Assembly: GCA_017651345.1 (NCBI GenBank)
Contig: JAGCDD010000449.1
Span: 1-36,757, forward strand
DNA length: 36,757 nucleotides
Direction: 5' to 3'
From: Bacteroidales bacterium
GTDB taxonomy: Bacteria; Bacteroidota; Bacteroidia; Bacteroidales; UBA3824
The position numbers and the translations under genes were made by a program. Shown piece by piece: positions 1-7,830 of the stretch (position 1 is the stretch's first letter; every line of letters starts with the position of its first letter). The notes under the pieces were generated by a model. That model made no database searches, had not been told where the DNA came from, and was given only the letters and a program-made list of their open reading frames with translations.

Positions 1-36
1 TTCATAATTCATAATTCATAATTCACAATTCACAAT
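1..36. repeat. 7-bp tandem repeat at the contig start
   Basis: The first 36 bases are five head-to-tail copies of a heptamer, three TTCATAA and then two TTCACAA, running into related AT-rich sequence up to about base 47. It lies directly upstream of the histidine kinase start. Short AT-rich tandem repeats like this are often dispersed between genes and break short-read assemblies, which would explain why the contig begins here. No function can be assigned. Confidence 0.75.
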
Positions 37-47
37 TAATAATTAAC

Positions 48-896
48 TTGGAATTAATTATTTACATAGTAATTGCGTTAATAGTTGGAGCGGGCATTGG
101 AGGATTTATAACCTTCCGCAGGGCTGCCACCAAGGTTAATTTTCTGATGGACGCGATGGAAGACGGCGAGATGAATTTCCGTTTTAAGGAGAACAACCGC
201 CTCAACAAAGCCCTCAACCGTCAGAAAACCATCCTTGAAAAGCACCGTCAGGAAAACGAGGCGGAATCGTGGTCGAAACTCATCCGAGTACTCACCCACG
301 AGATTATGAACACCGTTACGCCTATTGCAGCCCTCAGCGAAAGTCTTGCACAAGACGACACTCTCGACACCAAGGCAGGTTTGGAAACCATTGCTCAATC
401 GTCGCGCGATTTGATAAACTTTGTAAATTCGTATCGAAGTCTATCAAAAATTGCAAAGCCAGTAAAGCGTCCCATAATGGTAGACGAACTGATAGCCAAG
501 GTGATAGAACTAACCTCGACCGAAACAGAACAACACGGTGCACGCTGCACCTACCGCGCACTTTCGCCCGACATTCTTCTTTATGCCGACGAAGGACAGA
601 TTTCGCAAATACTTATCAACCTGATTAAAAACGCCTTCCAAGCCGAATCCACATTGATAGAGATTACAGCGGAACTATCACCAAAAGAGGAAGTTATAAT
701 CAAAATTTCCGACGACGGCGTACCCATCAGCCACGAAAGCAAGGAACAAATCTTTATTCCCTTTTACACCACCAAGGCAGGCGGTTCTGGCATAGGTTTG
801 AGTCTCTCGCGACAAATAATGCGTCTCCACAATGGTACATTAGACCTCTTGCAAAGCGACAATCAGAGAACTACGTTTATGATGAAGTTTAATTAA
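48..896 (+). CDS. Compact sensor histidine kinase, one membrane helix, no PAS domain
   Basis: Membrane-anchored sensor kinase of a two-component system, 282 residues. Residues 4-22 form one transmembrane helix. A charged linker follows (about 24-75), then the dimerisation and phosphoacceptor helix with His84 in LTHEIMN. The ATPase domain has the N-box NLIKNAFQA with Asn195, the G1 box SDDGVP near 221 and the G2 box GGSGIGLS near 245. In related NtrY-like Bacteroidota kinases I would expect a PAS domain of about 100 residues between linker and H-box; here they are almost fused. The start is TTG at 48. An in-frame stop at 12-14 means the protein cannot begin much further upstream, and no ATG is available. 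No response regulator lies in the window; one may sit upstream, off the contig. The signal sensed is unknown. Confidence 0.85.
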   Translation: MELIIYIVIALIVGAGIGGFITFRRAATKVNFLMDAMEDGEMNFRFKENNRLNKALNRQKTILEKHRQENEAESWSKLIRVLTHEIMNTVTPIAALSESLAQDDTLDTKAGLETIAQSSRDLINFVNSYRSLSKIAKPVKRPIMVDELIAKVIELTSTETEQHGARCTYRALSPDILLYADEGQISQILINLIKNAFQAESTLIEITAELSPKEEVIIKISDDGVPISHESKEQIFIPFYTTKAGGSGIGLSLSRQIMRLHNGTLDLLQSDNQRTTFMMKFN

Positions 897-1032
897 ATAG
901 GAATAAAGAACATTAATTCTATAACTTATTCTTTTGCAGCACTATTACATATAACATTATTTGATAAGAATATAATTATTCCGTCAAACTTATACAAAAA
1001 ACACAATATCTGGCGAAATAATTTTAAAATTA

Positions 1033-1740
1033 TTAATTCCACCCCAGCGGCATCTCAAAATTAAACGAGAATAATACGTGTTTGGTGGTGAAGTCTTGGT
1101 AGGGTTTGGTGCCGTTGGGAGCGGTGAAATCTTGATTAAAATAATCAAAGTAATCGTGCTCGTAACGAATTGTAAAATTGATAATATAAGAAAACGAAAC
1201 ACCCACACCATAAATGCCAGTTACACCATCGTTATAGCACTTTCGATCGCGATATTCGCCATCTCCGGCAAATGTAAAATTACGACGTACGCCGGTTTCC
1301 CACAAAAAAATAACGTCTGATTTCCCAGCATAAAACGTCAAACAAACTTCCGGCGAAAACGATTGCCGCTTAAAGTTGACATAAGTGCGATTTCGGAGAA
1401 GATATGCCTTCCATCCTTGCTTTTCGTAACTGAGCGTGGTAGACAAAGTAAAATGGCTAACAGTAAAATAAGTCTTAAATCCCGCTGAAAAATTTCTGAA
1501 ACTCCAATCCCAAAATTTAACAGGTACCTCACCGAGAGGGGTAAAAATTTGCTGTCTAATAGTTAACTTTGGAATGATGGTTAAAAACGAAAATGTTCCT
1601 ACATATTCATTAACGGGTGTTAGCACAAATCCAATAGGCGAATTTGTAGTGGAAATCACTGATGTAAAATGCCAAGCCTGCGCAAAACTGTTGCTAACCA
1701 ACAGAAAGACAATGGATAATATGAGAATGGCACGTTTCAT
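1033..1740 (-). CDS. Exported protein of unknown function, possible small outer-membrane beta-barrel
   Basis: 235 residues, family not recognised. The start is taken as the ATG at 1740 because it gives a clean signal peptide (MKRAILILSIVFLLVSNSFAQA, cleavage after the SFAQ region). The frame stays open further upstream into hflX, but that extension has no signal-peptide character. The mature part is rich in alternating aromatic and hydrophobic segments (for example FTIRYEHDYFDYF) and ends HVLFSFNFEMPLGWN, in the style of a beta-barrel last strand. The ATG is seven bases after the hflX stop, so it is probably the last gene of the hflX operon. The barrel idea is inference from composition. Confidence 0.7.
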   Translation of the reverse strand: MKRAILILSIVFLLVSNSFAQAWHFTSVISTTNSPIGFVLTPVNEYVGTFSFLTIIPKLTIRQQIFTPLGEVPVKFWDWSFRNFSAGFKTYFTVSHFTLSTTLSYEKQGWKAYLLRNRTYVNFKRQSFSPEVCLTFYAGKSDVIFLWETGVRRNFTFAGDGEYRDRKCYNDGVTGIYGVGVSFSYIINFTIRYEHDYFDYFNQDFTAPNGTKPYQDFTTKHVLFSFNFEMPLGWN

Positions 1741-1747
1741 ATTTCGT

Positions 1748-2971
1748 TCATTCTTCGGTTTCGTAATCGCCATAGAGCAAATCATCGTAGGGGTAACGCT
1801 CGGTGTGAATGCGGCGGGCTTCTACGTAAACACGTTCTTTTAGCAATTCAAAATTATCCTTGGTTTTGGCTGATACAAAGATACATTCGGCATCTTTGGA
1901 ATATTTCATACGGATATAATCCTGCATTTCGGCAAGAGGATAGTTTGCCAAAGTTTTTTCGGTGAGGTCGTCGGCATCTTTGGCTATGTAGTTGTAATTG
2001 TCGCACTTATTGAAAATCAAGAACTTAAATTTTTTATCGTTGCAAATTTGGTCAAGAGTTTCGTTAACGGTTTGCAATTGTTCCTCAAAATTGGGATGAG
2101 ATATATCGCAGACAATCAATAGTATATCAGCCTCACGAACTTCGTCTAAGGTGCTCTTAAACGATTCCAAAAGGTTTTTGGGAAGTTTGCGGATAAAGCC
2201 CACTGTATCGCCAAGTAGAAATGGCAGATTTTTTACCACAACCTTGCGCACAGTGGTGTCGAGCGTGGCAAAAAGTTTGTTTTCGGCAAGCACATCGCTC
2301 TTAGCCCAAAGGTTCATAAGGGTAGATTTGCCTACGTTGGTATAGCCCACAAGAGCCACACGGACAAGTTTTCCACGATTTTGACGCTGCACATTCTTTT
2401 GGTTGTCGATTTTGCGGAGTTCCTCTTTGAGGCGTGTAATACGGTCGCGGACAATACGGCGGTCGGTTTCAATCTCCTTTTCGCCCGGACCGCGCATTCC
2501 GATACCGCCTTTCTGACGTTCAAGGTGAGTCCACATACCTGCAAGACGCGGCAGAAGATATTGATATTGAGCAAGTTCTACCTGAGTTTTTGAATGAGCA
2601 GTTTTGGCGTGTTTGGCAAAAATATCGAGAATAAGGTTGGCGCGGTCGATAATCTTGCATTTAAGAATCTGTGAGATGTTTTTGTACTGTGCAGGCGAAA
2701 GTTCATCATCGAAAATGGCGGCATCAATCTCGTTAGCCTCAATATAGTCGGCAATCTCCTTCATCTTGCCCTCGCCCAAGTAGATACGAGGATTTGGGTA
2801 TTCAACCGACTGGGTAAAACGGCGGACACAAACCACCTCGGCAGTTTTGGCAAGAAATTCAAGTTCGTCTAAATATTCTGCGGATTTTTGCGGCGTAATC
2901 TTCTGAGTGATAACGCCAATCATCACAGCACGCTCTTGCGGTTTTTCGGTAATATATTCGTGATTACTCAT
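1748..2971 (-). CDS. hflX: GTPase HflX
   Basis: Ribosome-associated GTPase of the OBG-HflX group; in other bacteria HflX splits or rescues stalled 70S ribosomes under stress. 407 residues, usual length. The N-terminal HflX domain (about 15-195) has the glycine-rich loop KGGIGMRGPGEKEIETDRR near 154-172. The G domain follows: P-loop GYTNVGKS at 209-216, G3 DTVGF at 255-259, G4 NKCD at 321-324 and G5 VSAK at 366-369. The ATG overlaps the stop of the upstream protease gene in an ATGA arrangement, which suggests translational coupling. It sits fourth in a five-gene minus-strand run. Confidence 0.96.
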   Translation of the reverse strand: MSNHEYITEKPQERAVMIGVITQKITPQKSAEYLDELEFLAKTAEVVCVRRFTQSVEYPNPRIYLGEGKMKEIADYIEANEIDAAIFDDELSPAQYKNISQILKCKIIDRANLILDIFAKHAKTAHSKTQVELAQYQYLLPRLAGMWTHLERQKGGIGMRGPGEKEIETDRRIVRDRITRLKEELRKIDNQKNVQRQNRGKLVRVALVGYTNVGKSTLMNLWAKSDVLAENKLFATLDTTVRKVVVKNLPFLLGDTVGFIRKLPKNLLESFKSTLDEVREADILLIVCDISHPNFEEQLQTVNETLDQICNDKKFKFLIFNKCDNYNYIAKDADDLTEKTLANYPLAEMQDYIRMKYSKDAECIFVSAKTKDNFELLKERVYVEARRIHTERYPYDDLLYGDYETEE

Positions 2972-4560
2972 TGTATTTGAAGTGTGTCGGGTTTAAAATA
3001 ATTAAGTGCGGCGGAAATATCCGTATCGTACACATTTTTAGTAATATACATATCACATTCGCGATTCCACATAGAGTAAATGTAGGCGCGAATAGAATTT
3101 TCAATTTTGTCGGAATAAGGCTGAAAATCCTTAACCGTCAGTGTTATACCACAATACTGGGCGTAAGAGGCAAACTTGGTAAGCAAATCAGGTTGAGCAA
3201 AAATGCCATCCAACATAGTTTCGCAAGTGATGGTATCGTTGTAAAAACGATTGAATTGCGCGGCGGCAAATCTACTCGTAATATTCTCAGATTCAATATT
3301 ATAAACCACACCTGAAACATTATCGGGATTAATAGGCACAAACACATCTGGCATAATACCGCCTCCACCGTAAACCGTTTTGCCACTGGGAGTTGTGAAT
3401 TTAAGACTGTCGGCAAAGGTAATAGCATCGGCACTGTCGAGTTCGCCATTTTTTGCACGATTTTTCATATCGTTTTTATAATCGTCGTAAGGTTTTTGAA
3501 TACAGCGACCTGTGGGAGTATAGTAACGCGCAATGGTAATGCGAATTACAGAACCGTCGGAAAGTTCCACAGGCTCTTGCACAAGGCCCTTGCCGTAAGT
3601 TCGGCGACCTACCACAGCAGCGCGGTCGTTATCCTGAAAAGCACCAGAAAGAATTTCGGAGGCAGAAGCAGAATACGAATCCACAACTATCACTAAATTA
3701 ATATCTTGCATAGTTCCAGAACCGTCGGCGTTGTATTCGTTGAGAATTCCGTTGTGATTTTGAGTGTAAACAATCTTTTCGCCATCTTTTAAAAACTCGT
3801 TAGCAATTTTTACAGCGGTGCGTATATAGCCGCCTGAATTACTTCTTAGGTCAATAACTAAATTCTTCATACCTAAAAGTTTAAGTGAATCTATTTTAAC
3901 CATTAGTTCATCGTAAGTATTGGCAGCAAACGACGAAATAGCCACGTAAGCCGTAGCCGAATCTGCCATATAACCTCCGTGAACACTATAAAGCGGTATA
4001 TCATTACGAGTTACATCAAAATACAACAACGAATCAACAGTACTACGCAAAACTCCAATTTGTACGGTTGTTCCTTTTTCGCCTTTTAGATTATTGGAAA
4101 TCAAGTTTTTAACAGCAGACAATCCGGCGTATAAAGAATCATTCACCGAAATAAGTTTGTCGCCCGGAATCACACCCGCAGTTTGAGCAGGACCACCATA
4201 AACCACGTTGGTAACAATTGCTGTATCATTAAAAACGGCGTATTCAATGCCCACGCCGCAAAAATGTCCTACAAGATGTTGTTCACTTTCGGTGCGTTTA
4301 TTGGCAGGAACGTAGGTGCTATGAGGGTCTAACAAACTGAGAATCTGTGGAATAATCTTTTCGGAAATATAATCGATATTCACCTCGTCAACATATTTTT
4401 TGTCAACAAGATTAACCACAGACTGAATTTTGCTAACCCTACCGTTGAAAAACGAGAAACTAAAATCACTTCCTTCCGAACGAAAAAGATAACGTCCTGC
4501 GAGTAAGCCAGTTACAAAAATGGCGAAAACAATAAAAGGAGTATATTTGTTATTGTTCAT
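2968..4560 (-). CDS. S41-family C-terminal processing peptidase (CtpA/Prc type) with PDZ domain
   Basis: Periplasmic membrane-tethered serine protease, 530 residues from the chosen start. Residues 7-22 form an N-terminal anchor or signal helix. A PDZ domain spans roughly 95-175 (GVGIEY, GPAQTAGVIPGDKLISVND). The S41 core has VIDLRSNSGGY near 235 and the Ser-Lys dyad, probably Ser299 in SYSASASEIL and Lys324 in RTYGKG, 25 residues apart as in this family. The region after about 400 is a Bacteroidota-style extension ending in KPDTLQIQ. The start is ATG 4560 because it puts the hydrophobic helix at the N-terminus; an open extension of seven residues further upstream is not needed. The ATG overlaps the last 11 bases of the dCMP deaminase gene in another frame, and the stop overlaps hflX. 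Confidence 0.94.
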   Translation of the reverse strand: MNNNKYTPFIVFAIFVTGLLAGRYLFRSEGSDFSFSFFNGRVSKIQSVVNLVDKKYVDEVNIDYISEKIIPQILSLLDPHSTYVPANKRTESEQHLVGHFCGVGIEYAVFNDTAIVTNVVYGGPAQTAGVIPGDKLISVNDSLYAGLSAVKNLISNNLKGEKGTTVQIGVLRSTVDSLLYFDVTRNDIPLYSVHGGYMADSATAYVAISSFAANTYDELMVKIDSLKLLGMKNLVIDLRSNSGGYIRTAVKIANEFLKDGEKIVYTQNHNGILNEYNADGSGTMQDINLVIVVDSYSASASEILSGAFQDNDRAAVVGRRTYGKGLVQEPVELSDGSVIRITIARYYTPTGRCIQKPYDDYKNDMKNRAKNGELDSADAITFADSLKFTTPSGKTVYGGGGIMPDVFVPINPDNVSGVVYNIESENITSRFAAAQFNRFYNDTITCETMLDGIFAQPDLLTKFASYAQYCGITLTVKDFQPYSDKIENSIRAYIYSMWNRECDMYITKNVYDTDISAALNYFKPDTLQIQ

Positions 4561-4996
4561 ATTCAGGGTGATCGGGGTCAATAAAAACGGTTTCGATTCC
4601 GGCGCGTTCCAAAAGTTTTAATCCGTCTTCAAGACGATATTTCTCGCTGTAAACCACTCGTTTAATGCCGCTTTGGATAATGAGTTTGGCACATTCCAAA
4701 CACGGCGAGGCGGTAACGTAGAGTGTGGCGTTGAGACTGTTGTTGTTGCTTTTTGCCACCTTGGTAATGGCATTAGCCTCAGCGTGAAGCACATACGGCT
4801 TGGTTGTACCGTCATCAAGTTCGCAGACATTCTCAAACCCCGACGGAGTGCCATTGTAACCGTCGGAAATTATCATTTTGTCTTTTACAATTAACGCGCC
4901 CACTTTGCGACGCTCGCAGTAAGAATTTTCTGCCCAAATACGCGCCATACGCAGGTAACGGCAGTCGAGAAGATATTGTTTGCTGTTGGTATCCAT
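4550..4996 (-). CDS. dCMP deaminase-family protein (ComE-like)
   Basis: Zinc-dependent cytidine/deoxycytidylate deaminase, 148 residues. Deamination of dCMP to dUMP feeds thymidylate synthesis in the cytosol. Zinc and catalytic motifs are clear: HAEANA with His71 and Glu73, and SPCLECAK with Cys99 and Cys102. KVGALIVKD and DGYNGTPSGF are typical of the dCMP branch and unlike TadA. The start is ATG 4996; the frame is open further upstream, but that extension is proline/arginine-rich and lies inside the ompA-like gene, so I reject it. The start is four bases after the ompA-like stop, and the gene end overlaps the protease start. Confidence 0.93.
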   Translation of the reverse strand: MDTNSKQYLLDCRYLRMARIWAENSYCERRKVGALIVKDKMIISDGYNGTPSGFENVCELDDGTTKPYVLHAEANAITKVAKSNNNSLNATLYVTASPCLECAKLIIQSGIKRVVYSEKYRLEDGLKLLERAGIETVFIDPDHPEYEQ

Positions 4997-5000
4997 AATG

Positions 5001-5858
5001 TTAATAGCCCGGATTAATAAAAACTTCGGTTCTGCGGTTTTTCTTCTTGTTAGCGTCGTTGGTGTTGGTGGCAAGCGGACTGTACATACCTTTGCCCGAA
5101 GCAGTGTAAGCCGAGCCGGGGAGGGTGCAGTTTTCAGCAAAAGCGGTAACAGTGGCGGCGGCTTTGCGTGCACTTTGGTCTAATAGGCTCTTAGCCTGAC
5201 CGTTGCTGTCGGTATGCGAAACCACTGTAACAGTGCAATTTTCGGTAGACGAAAGCAATGTAGAGAGTTTCTTAATTACCGCTAAACCTTTGGTAGAAAG
5301 TTCGTTAGTGCCCGATTTAAACAAGAAATCATTACTAAAAGTAATAAGAATAACGCCAGCCTTAATTTCTGCGTAAGCCTCCGATTGGTTGAGACCTTCG
5401 AGAGCACGTTTTGAAGTGGTAAGGTAATTATCCAACTTGCGCATCCTTGTGTCGGAAATATTACGTGCGCTATCTTGACTAACGGCTTGAATATTAAGAA
5501 TATTCATAAGGCTATCTACTGCGCGGCTTTTGGTTGCAAGTTTATCGCGTTCCGCCTTGTAATCATTGATAGTTTGCACAAGGTTCTGATTTAGAGAGGC
5601 TTTGTCGGCGGTTAACTGATTGTTGGCTCGGTTGAGACTATCTAAACGCAAATCTTTGGCAGAATTACTGTTTTTCAGATAGTTAGTATTAGAATTAAAC
5701 CCCGCAACAGTTTTATCAAAAACCTTGTTGAGCGAATCGAGCGAGTATTTGCCACGAGCCACCGCCTCTTGGTATTTTTTCTTGCTTACACACGACGGCA
5801 TAATCATCAACGCCGCCGAAAGTGCTATAAATGAAGTTATTAATATACGTTTCATCAA
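5001..5858 (-). CDS. OmpA-family lipoprotein with coiled coil
   Basis: 285 residues. A lipoprotein signal is visible: a hydrophobic stretch ending MPSC with Cys23 as the likely lipidated residue, then a short KKK linker. Residues about 30-150 are rich in Leu, Asn and Asp heptads and look like a coiled coil. The C-terminal OmpA/MotB-like peptidoglycan-binding domain covers about 165-285 (ITFSNDFLFKSGTNELS, VVSHTDSNG, SARKAAATV, NRRTEVFI). It probably links the outer membrane to peptidoglycan. It is the first gene of the minus-strand run that continues through hflX, with a candidate promoter just upstream. ATG 5858 is used; ATG 5855 is equally possible. Confidence 0.9.
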   Translation of the reverse strand: MMKRILITSFIALSAALMIMPSCVSKKKYQEAVARGKYSLDSLNKVFDKTVAGFNSNTNYLKNSNSAKDLRLDSLNRANNQLTADKASLNQNLVQTINDYKAERDKLATKSRAVDSLMNILNIQAVSQDSARNISDTRMRKLDNYLTTSKRALEGLNQSEAYAEIKAGVILITFSNDFLFKSGTNELSTKGLAVIKKLSTLLSSTENCTVTVVSHTDSNGQAKSLLDQSARKAAATVTAFAENCTLPGSAYTASGKGMYSPLATNTNDANKKKNRRTEVFINPGY

Positions 5859-5881
5859 TTTTATAATTATGTTTTAATTCT

Positions 5882-5889
5882 CAAAATTA
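5882..5889 (-). promoter_or_regulatory. Candidate -7 promoter element for the ompA-like/hflX operon
   Basis: Read on the minus strand this is TAATTTTG, matching the Bacteroidota -7 element TAnnTTTG, 24 bases upstream of the ATG at 5858. A TTTG lies upstream at 5904-5907, but the 14-base gap is shorter than the usual 19-21. Confidence 0.45.
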
Positions 5890-5965
5890 CGCATTTTGCA
5901 CGACAAAACATACACTGTAAACATTTTTTAACAAAATATTTCTTCGGTAATACGCCGCAAATAGT

Positions 5966-5973
5966 TAATTTTG
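5966..5973 (+). promoter_or_regulatory. Candidate -7 promoter element for the 5998 gene
   Basis: TAATTTTG on the plus strand, a match to TAnnTTTG, 24 bases before the ATG at 5998. No convincing -33 TTG box is seen at the right distance. The intergenic space holds divergent promoters for both flanking genes. Confidence 0.45.
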
Positions 5974-5997
5974 GGGTATAATTAAAAAAGTGAAAAG

Positions 5998-7092
5998 ATG
6001 AAAAAAATCAGATTAATACTATGCGCAGCACTGATGCTATTAAGTATCAATGCATTGCCACAAACCATAATAGAAGGCTTAGTAAAAGACGCAAAATCGG
6101 GCGAGGCAATTCCCTTTGTAAATATCGCTCTTGTGGGCGAAACCATCGGCACCATCAGCGACGAAAACGGCGAGTTTAAACTCTCGATTGCAAACACCGC
6201 AATGGGAAAAAATCTTGCATTTTCGTCGGTTGGGTACACAGCCAAAACATTAAAGATTAGCGAATTAGTTAACCAACGAAACGAAATTTCTCTCGACCCC
6301 GCCGACATCAAAATCGAAGAAGTGGTTGTAACCGACAAAAGCGAGGCTGGCAAAAAACTTCTCCGCAGCGCATTGCAAAAATTAGAAACCAATTTTATTC
6401 ACCAACCTTACAGTTACTTAGGCACTTACACCAGCACAGTAAAAAAAGGTTCAAAAGAAAACGTTACCACAATGCGTTTTACAGCATACGACAGCGAGGG
6501 ATACGTCAACAACCCCGTGCAAACTGCGTATCAGGCTCTAAATTACAAGATTACACAATGCGACCGCAACTTTAAAGTAAACGATTACGACGGCGGCACT
6601 ATACGTTTCGACATTGCAAATGGCTTTGACGTAATGCGTTACAAACTAAATTTTATCAACGAAGAACATTTTTCAGATTTTGACTACCGCATAAAGCAAG
6701 ACGGCGGCGATGCCAACACAGCATTGATTGAGTTCACTTGCAACAATCTTAACCTTCTGAGTACCGGCGCATTAAACCCGAAAAAATATACAGGCACAAT
6801 ACTCGTAGACAAAAACACATTCGACGTAAAATCTTGCTCTTACACCCTAATAGTTAGCAACTTTACGCCACACTCATTGTCGATGGAATCTGCCGAGCCA
6901 AACAATGCCGAAATCACCGCAACCGTTGAGTATCAAAAAAATAACAATTACACATCGCTCAAAGCCGTTACCTCGCAAATCAAAGTTAATCAGGGCAGCA
7001 ACGAAACCGTCTACACCGACAAAATCAACGTTGAAAGTGCTAACTACAAAATACCAACAAAGGTAGACGGCAAAGTTTTTTATGTTAGATAA
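5998..7092 (+). CDS. Exported carboxypeptidase-regulatory-like domain protein
   Basis: 364 residues. The N-terminal signal peptide ends near residue 20 (ALMLLSINALPQ). Residues about 22-105 form a CarboxypepD_reg-like beta-sandwich (GLVKDAKSGEAIPFVNIALVGE, GTISDENGEFKLSI, FSSVGYTAKTL) followed by EEVVVTDKSE, the form seen at the N-terminus of many Bacteroidota envelope proteins. The rest (about 110-364) is a beta-rich domain of unknown role (LLRSALQKLETNFIHQPYSYLGTY). It lacks the long C-terminal barrel of TonB-dependent receptors, so it is not a truncated SusC. It is probably periplasmic or on the outer membrane. Function unknown. Confidence 0.85.
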   Translation: MKKIRLILCAALMLLSINALPQTIIEGLVKDAKSGEAIPFVNIALVGETIGTISDENGEFKLSIANTAMGKNLAFSSVGYTAKTLKISELVNQRNEISLDPADIKIEEVVVTDKSEAGKKLLRSALQKLETNFIHQPYSYLGTYTSTVKKGSKENVTTMRFTAYDSEGYVNNPVQTAYQALNYKITQCDRNFKVNDYDGGTIRFDIANGFDVMRYKLNFINEEHFSDFDYRIKQDGGDANTALIEFTCNNLNLLSTGALNPKKYTGTILVDKNTFDVKSCSYTLIVSNFTPHSLSMESAEPNNAEITATVEYQKNNNYTSLKAVTSQIKVNQGSNETVYTDKINVESANYKIPTKVDGKVFYVR

Positions 7093-7103
7093 GAATTTTT
7101 GAG

Positions 7104-7111
7104 TAATTTTG
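7104..7111 (+). promoter_or_regulatory. Candidate -7 promoter element for the 7135 gene
   Basis: TAATTTTG, 24 bases before the ATG at 7135 and just after the stop of the preceding gene. No clear -33 element, so the gene could equally be co-transcribed with its upstream neighbour. Confidence 0.35.
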
Positions 7112-7134
7112 CGTCAAATAAATAGGTAACCGAA

Positions 7135-7758
7135 ATGTCAAAAATAGAGAAATCGTTTGCAGAGAAACTCCGCATCCGTCACGCCTACAACAAGCGCACA
7201 GGGCTCTATAAGTTTATGGGGCAAATCGTAATTAAACTTTTAGTAATAATTGCGATAATAGTAGGTATTGTATTATTGCTCAATCATTTCTTCAATCTGT
7301 CACAAATTATCGAAGACTATATTTTTAGTCACGATACGCCGGGCGTACTCACGCTATTTCTTATTTCAGAAACGGTGCTTGGATGGATTCCGCCCGACCT
7401 ATTTATTATGTGGAGCGACAAGTTTAACGCGCCGCTTCTGTGGCTCACAATCCTTGGCACAATATCGTATGTAGGTGGAATGAACGCCTATTTTATCGGC
7501 AAGATAGCATTAAAGTTTCCACGCTTTCGCCGTTGGCTCGAAAACCGCAACGCCGTATTTTTTGAGCGCATACGCAAATGGGGTGGGATAATAATTATCC
7601 TTGCCGCGCTCTTTCCGTTGCCCTTTGCCACCACCACCTTAGCCGCCGGAATGGTAAAATATCCTCTAAAACAAACACTTATCTTCGGGTTGTCGAGGTA
7701 CATAAGATTTTACCTTTATGGGGCTATGATATTTTTTGGAATGGATCAGTTGATGTAG
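7135..7758 (+). CDS. VTT/DedA-like (YqaA-type) inner-membrane protein
   Basis: 207 residues. The basic cytosolic N-terminus (about 1-30) is followed by a long helix at about 31-52 (VIKLLVIIAIIVGIVLLL). A VTT-like core then has re-entrant or helical segments around 72-120 (LFLISETVLGWIPPDLFIMW, TILGTISYVGGMNAYFIG) and 145-205 (WGGIIIILAALFPLPFATTTLAAGM). The pattern of a hydrophobic helix, an acidic/proline turn, then a Gly/Ala-rich helix with FPLPFATT resembles the SNARE-associated/DedA superfamily, implicated in lipid or undecaprenyl-phosphate movement. Assignment is by pattern, so the substrate is unknown. The gene is convergent with metG across a hairpin. Confidence 0.7.
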   Translation: MSKIEKSFAEKLRIRHAYNKRTGLYKFMGQIVIKLLVIIAIIVGIVLLLNHFFNLSQIIEDYIFSHDTPGVLTLFLISETVLGWIPPDLFIMWSDKFNAPLLWLTILGTISYVGGMNAYFIGKIALKFPRFRRWLENRNAVFFERIRKWGGIIIILAALFPLPFATTTLAAGMVKYPLKQTLIFGLSRYIRFYLYGAMIFFGMDQLM

Positions 7759-7766
7759 GATTTTAA

Positions 7767-7815
7767 TTATATCCCGCCAAAACAGCAAAAAAAATCGTGT
7801 TTTGGCGGGATATAA
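7767..7815. terminator. Perfect 18-bp hairpin between convergent genes
   Basis: Arms 7767-7784 and 7798-7815 pair perfectly over 18 bp around a GC core (TCCCGCC/GGCGGGA), with a 13-base A-rich loop. It lies between the stop of the VTT-like gene and the stop of metG, so it can serve both strands. Neither side has a strong U-tract, so it may act partly as a 3'-end stabiliser. Confidence 0.75.
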
Positions 7816-7830
7816 ATACATAAAAAATCC

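Noticed and set aside
897-1032. Terminator between the convergent genes at 896 and 1033
   Set aside because: The 136 bases are AT-rich with no GC-containing stem; nothing can be supported there.
4997-5173. N-terminal extension of the dCMP deaminase frame
   Set aside because: Proline/arginine-rich, inside the ompA-like gene, and the family starts near the chosen ATG 4996.
5998-7092. Truncated SusC/TonB-dependent receptor
   Set aside because: It begins with the same regulatory-like domain, but no plug or barrel motifs follow and the frame ends cleanly before a new gene.
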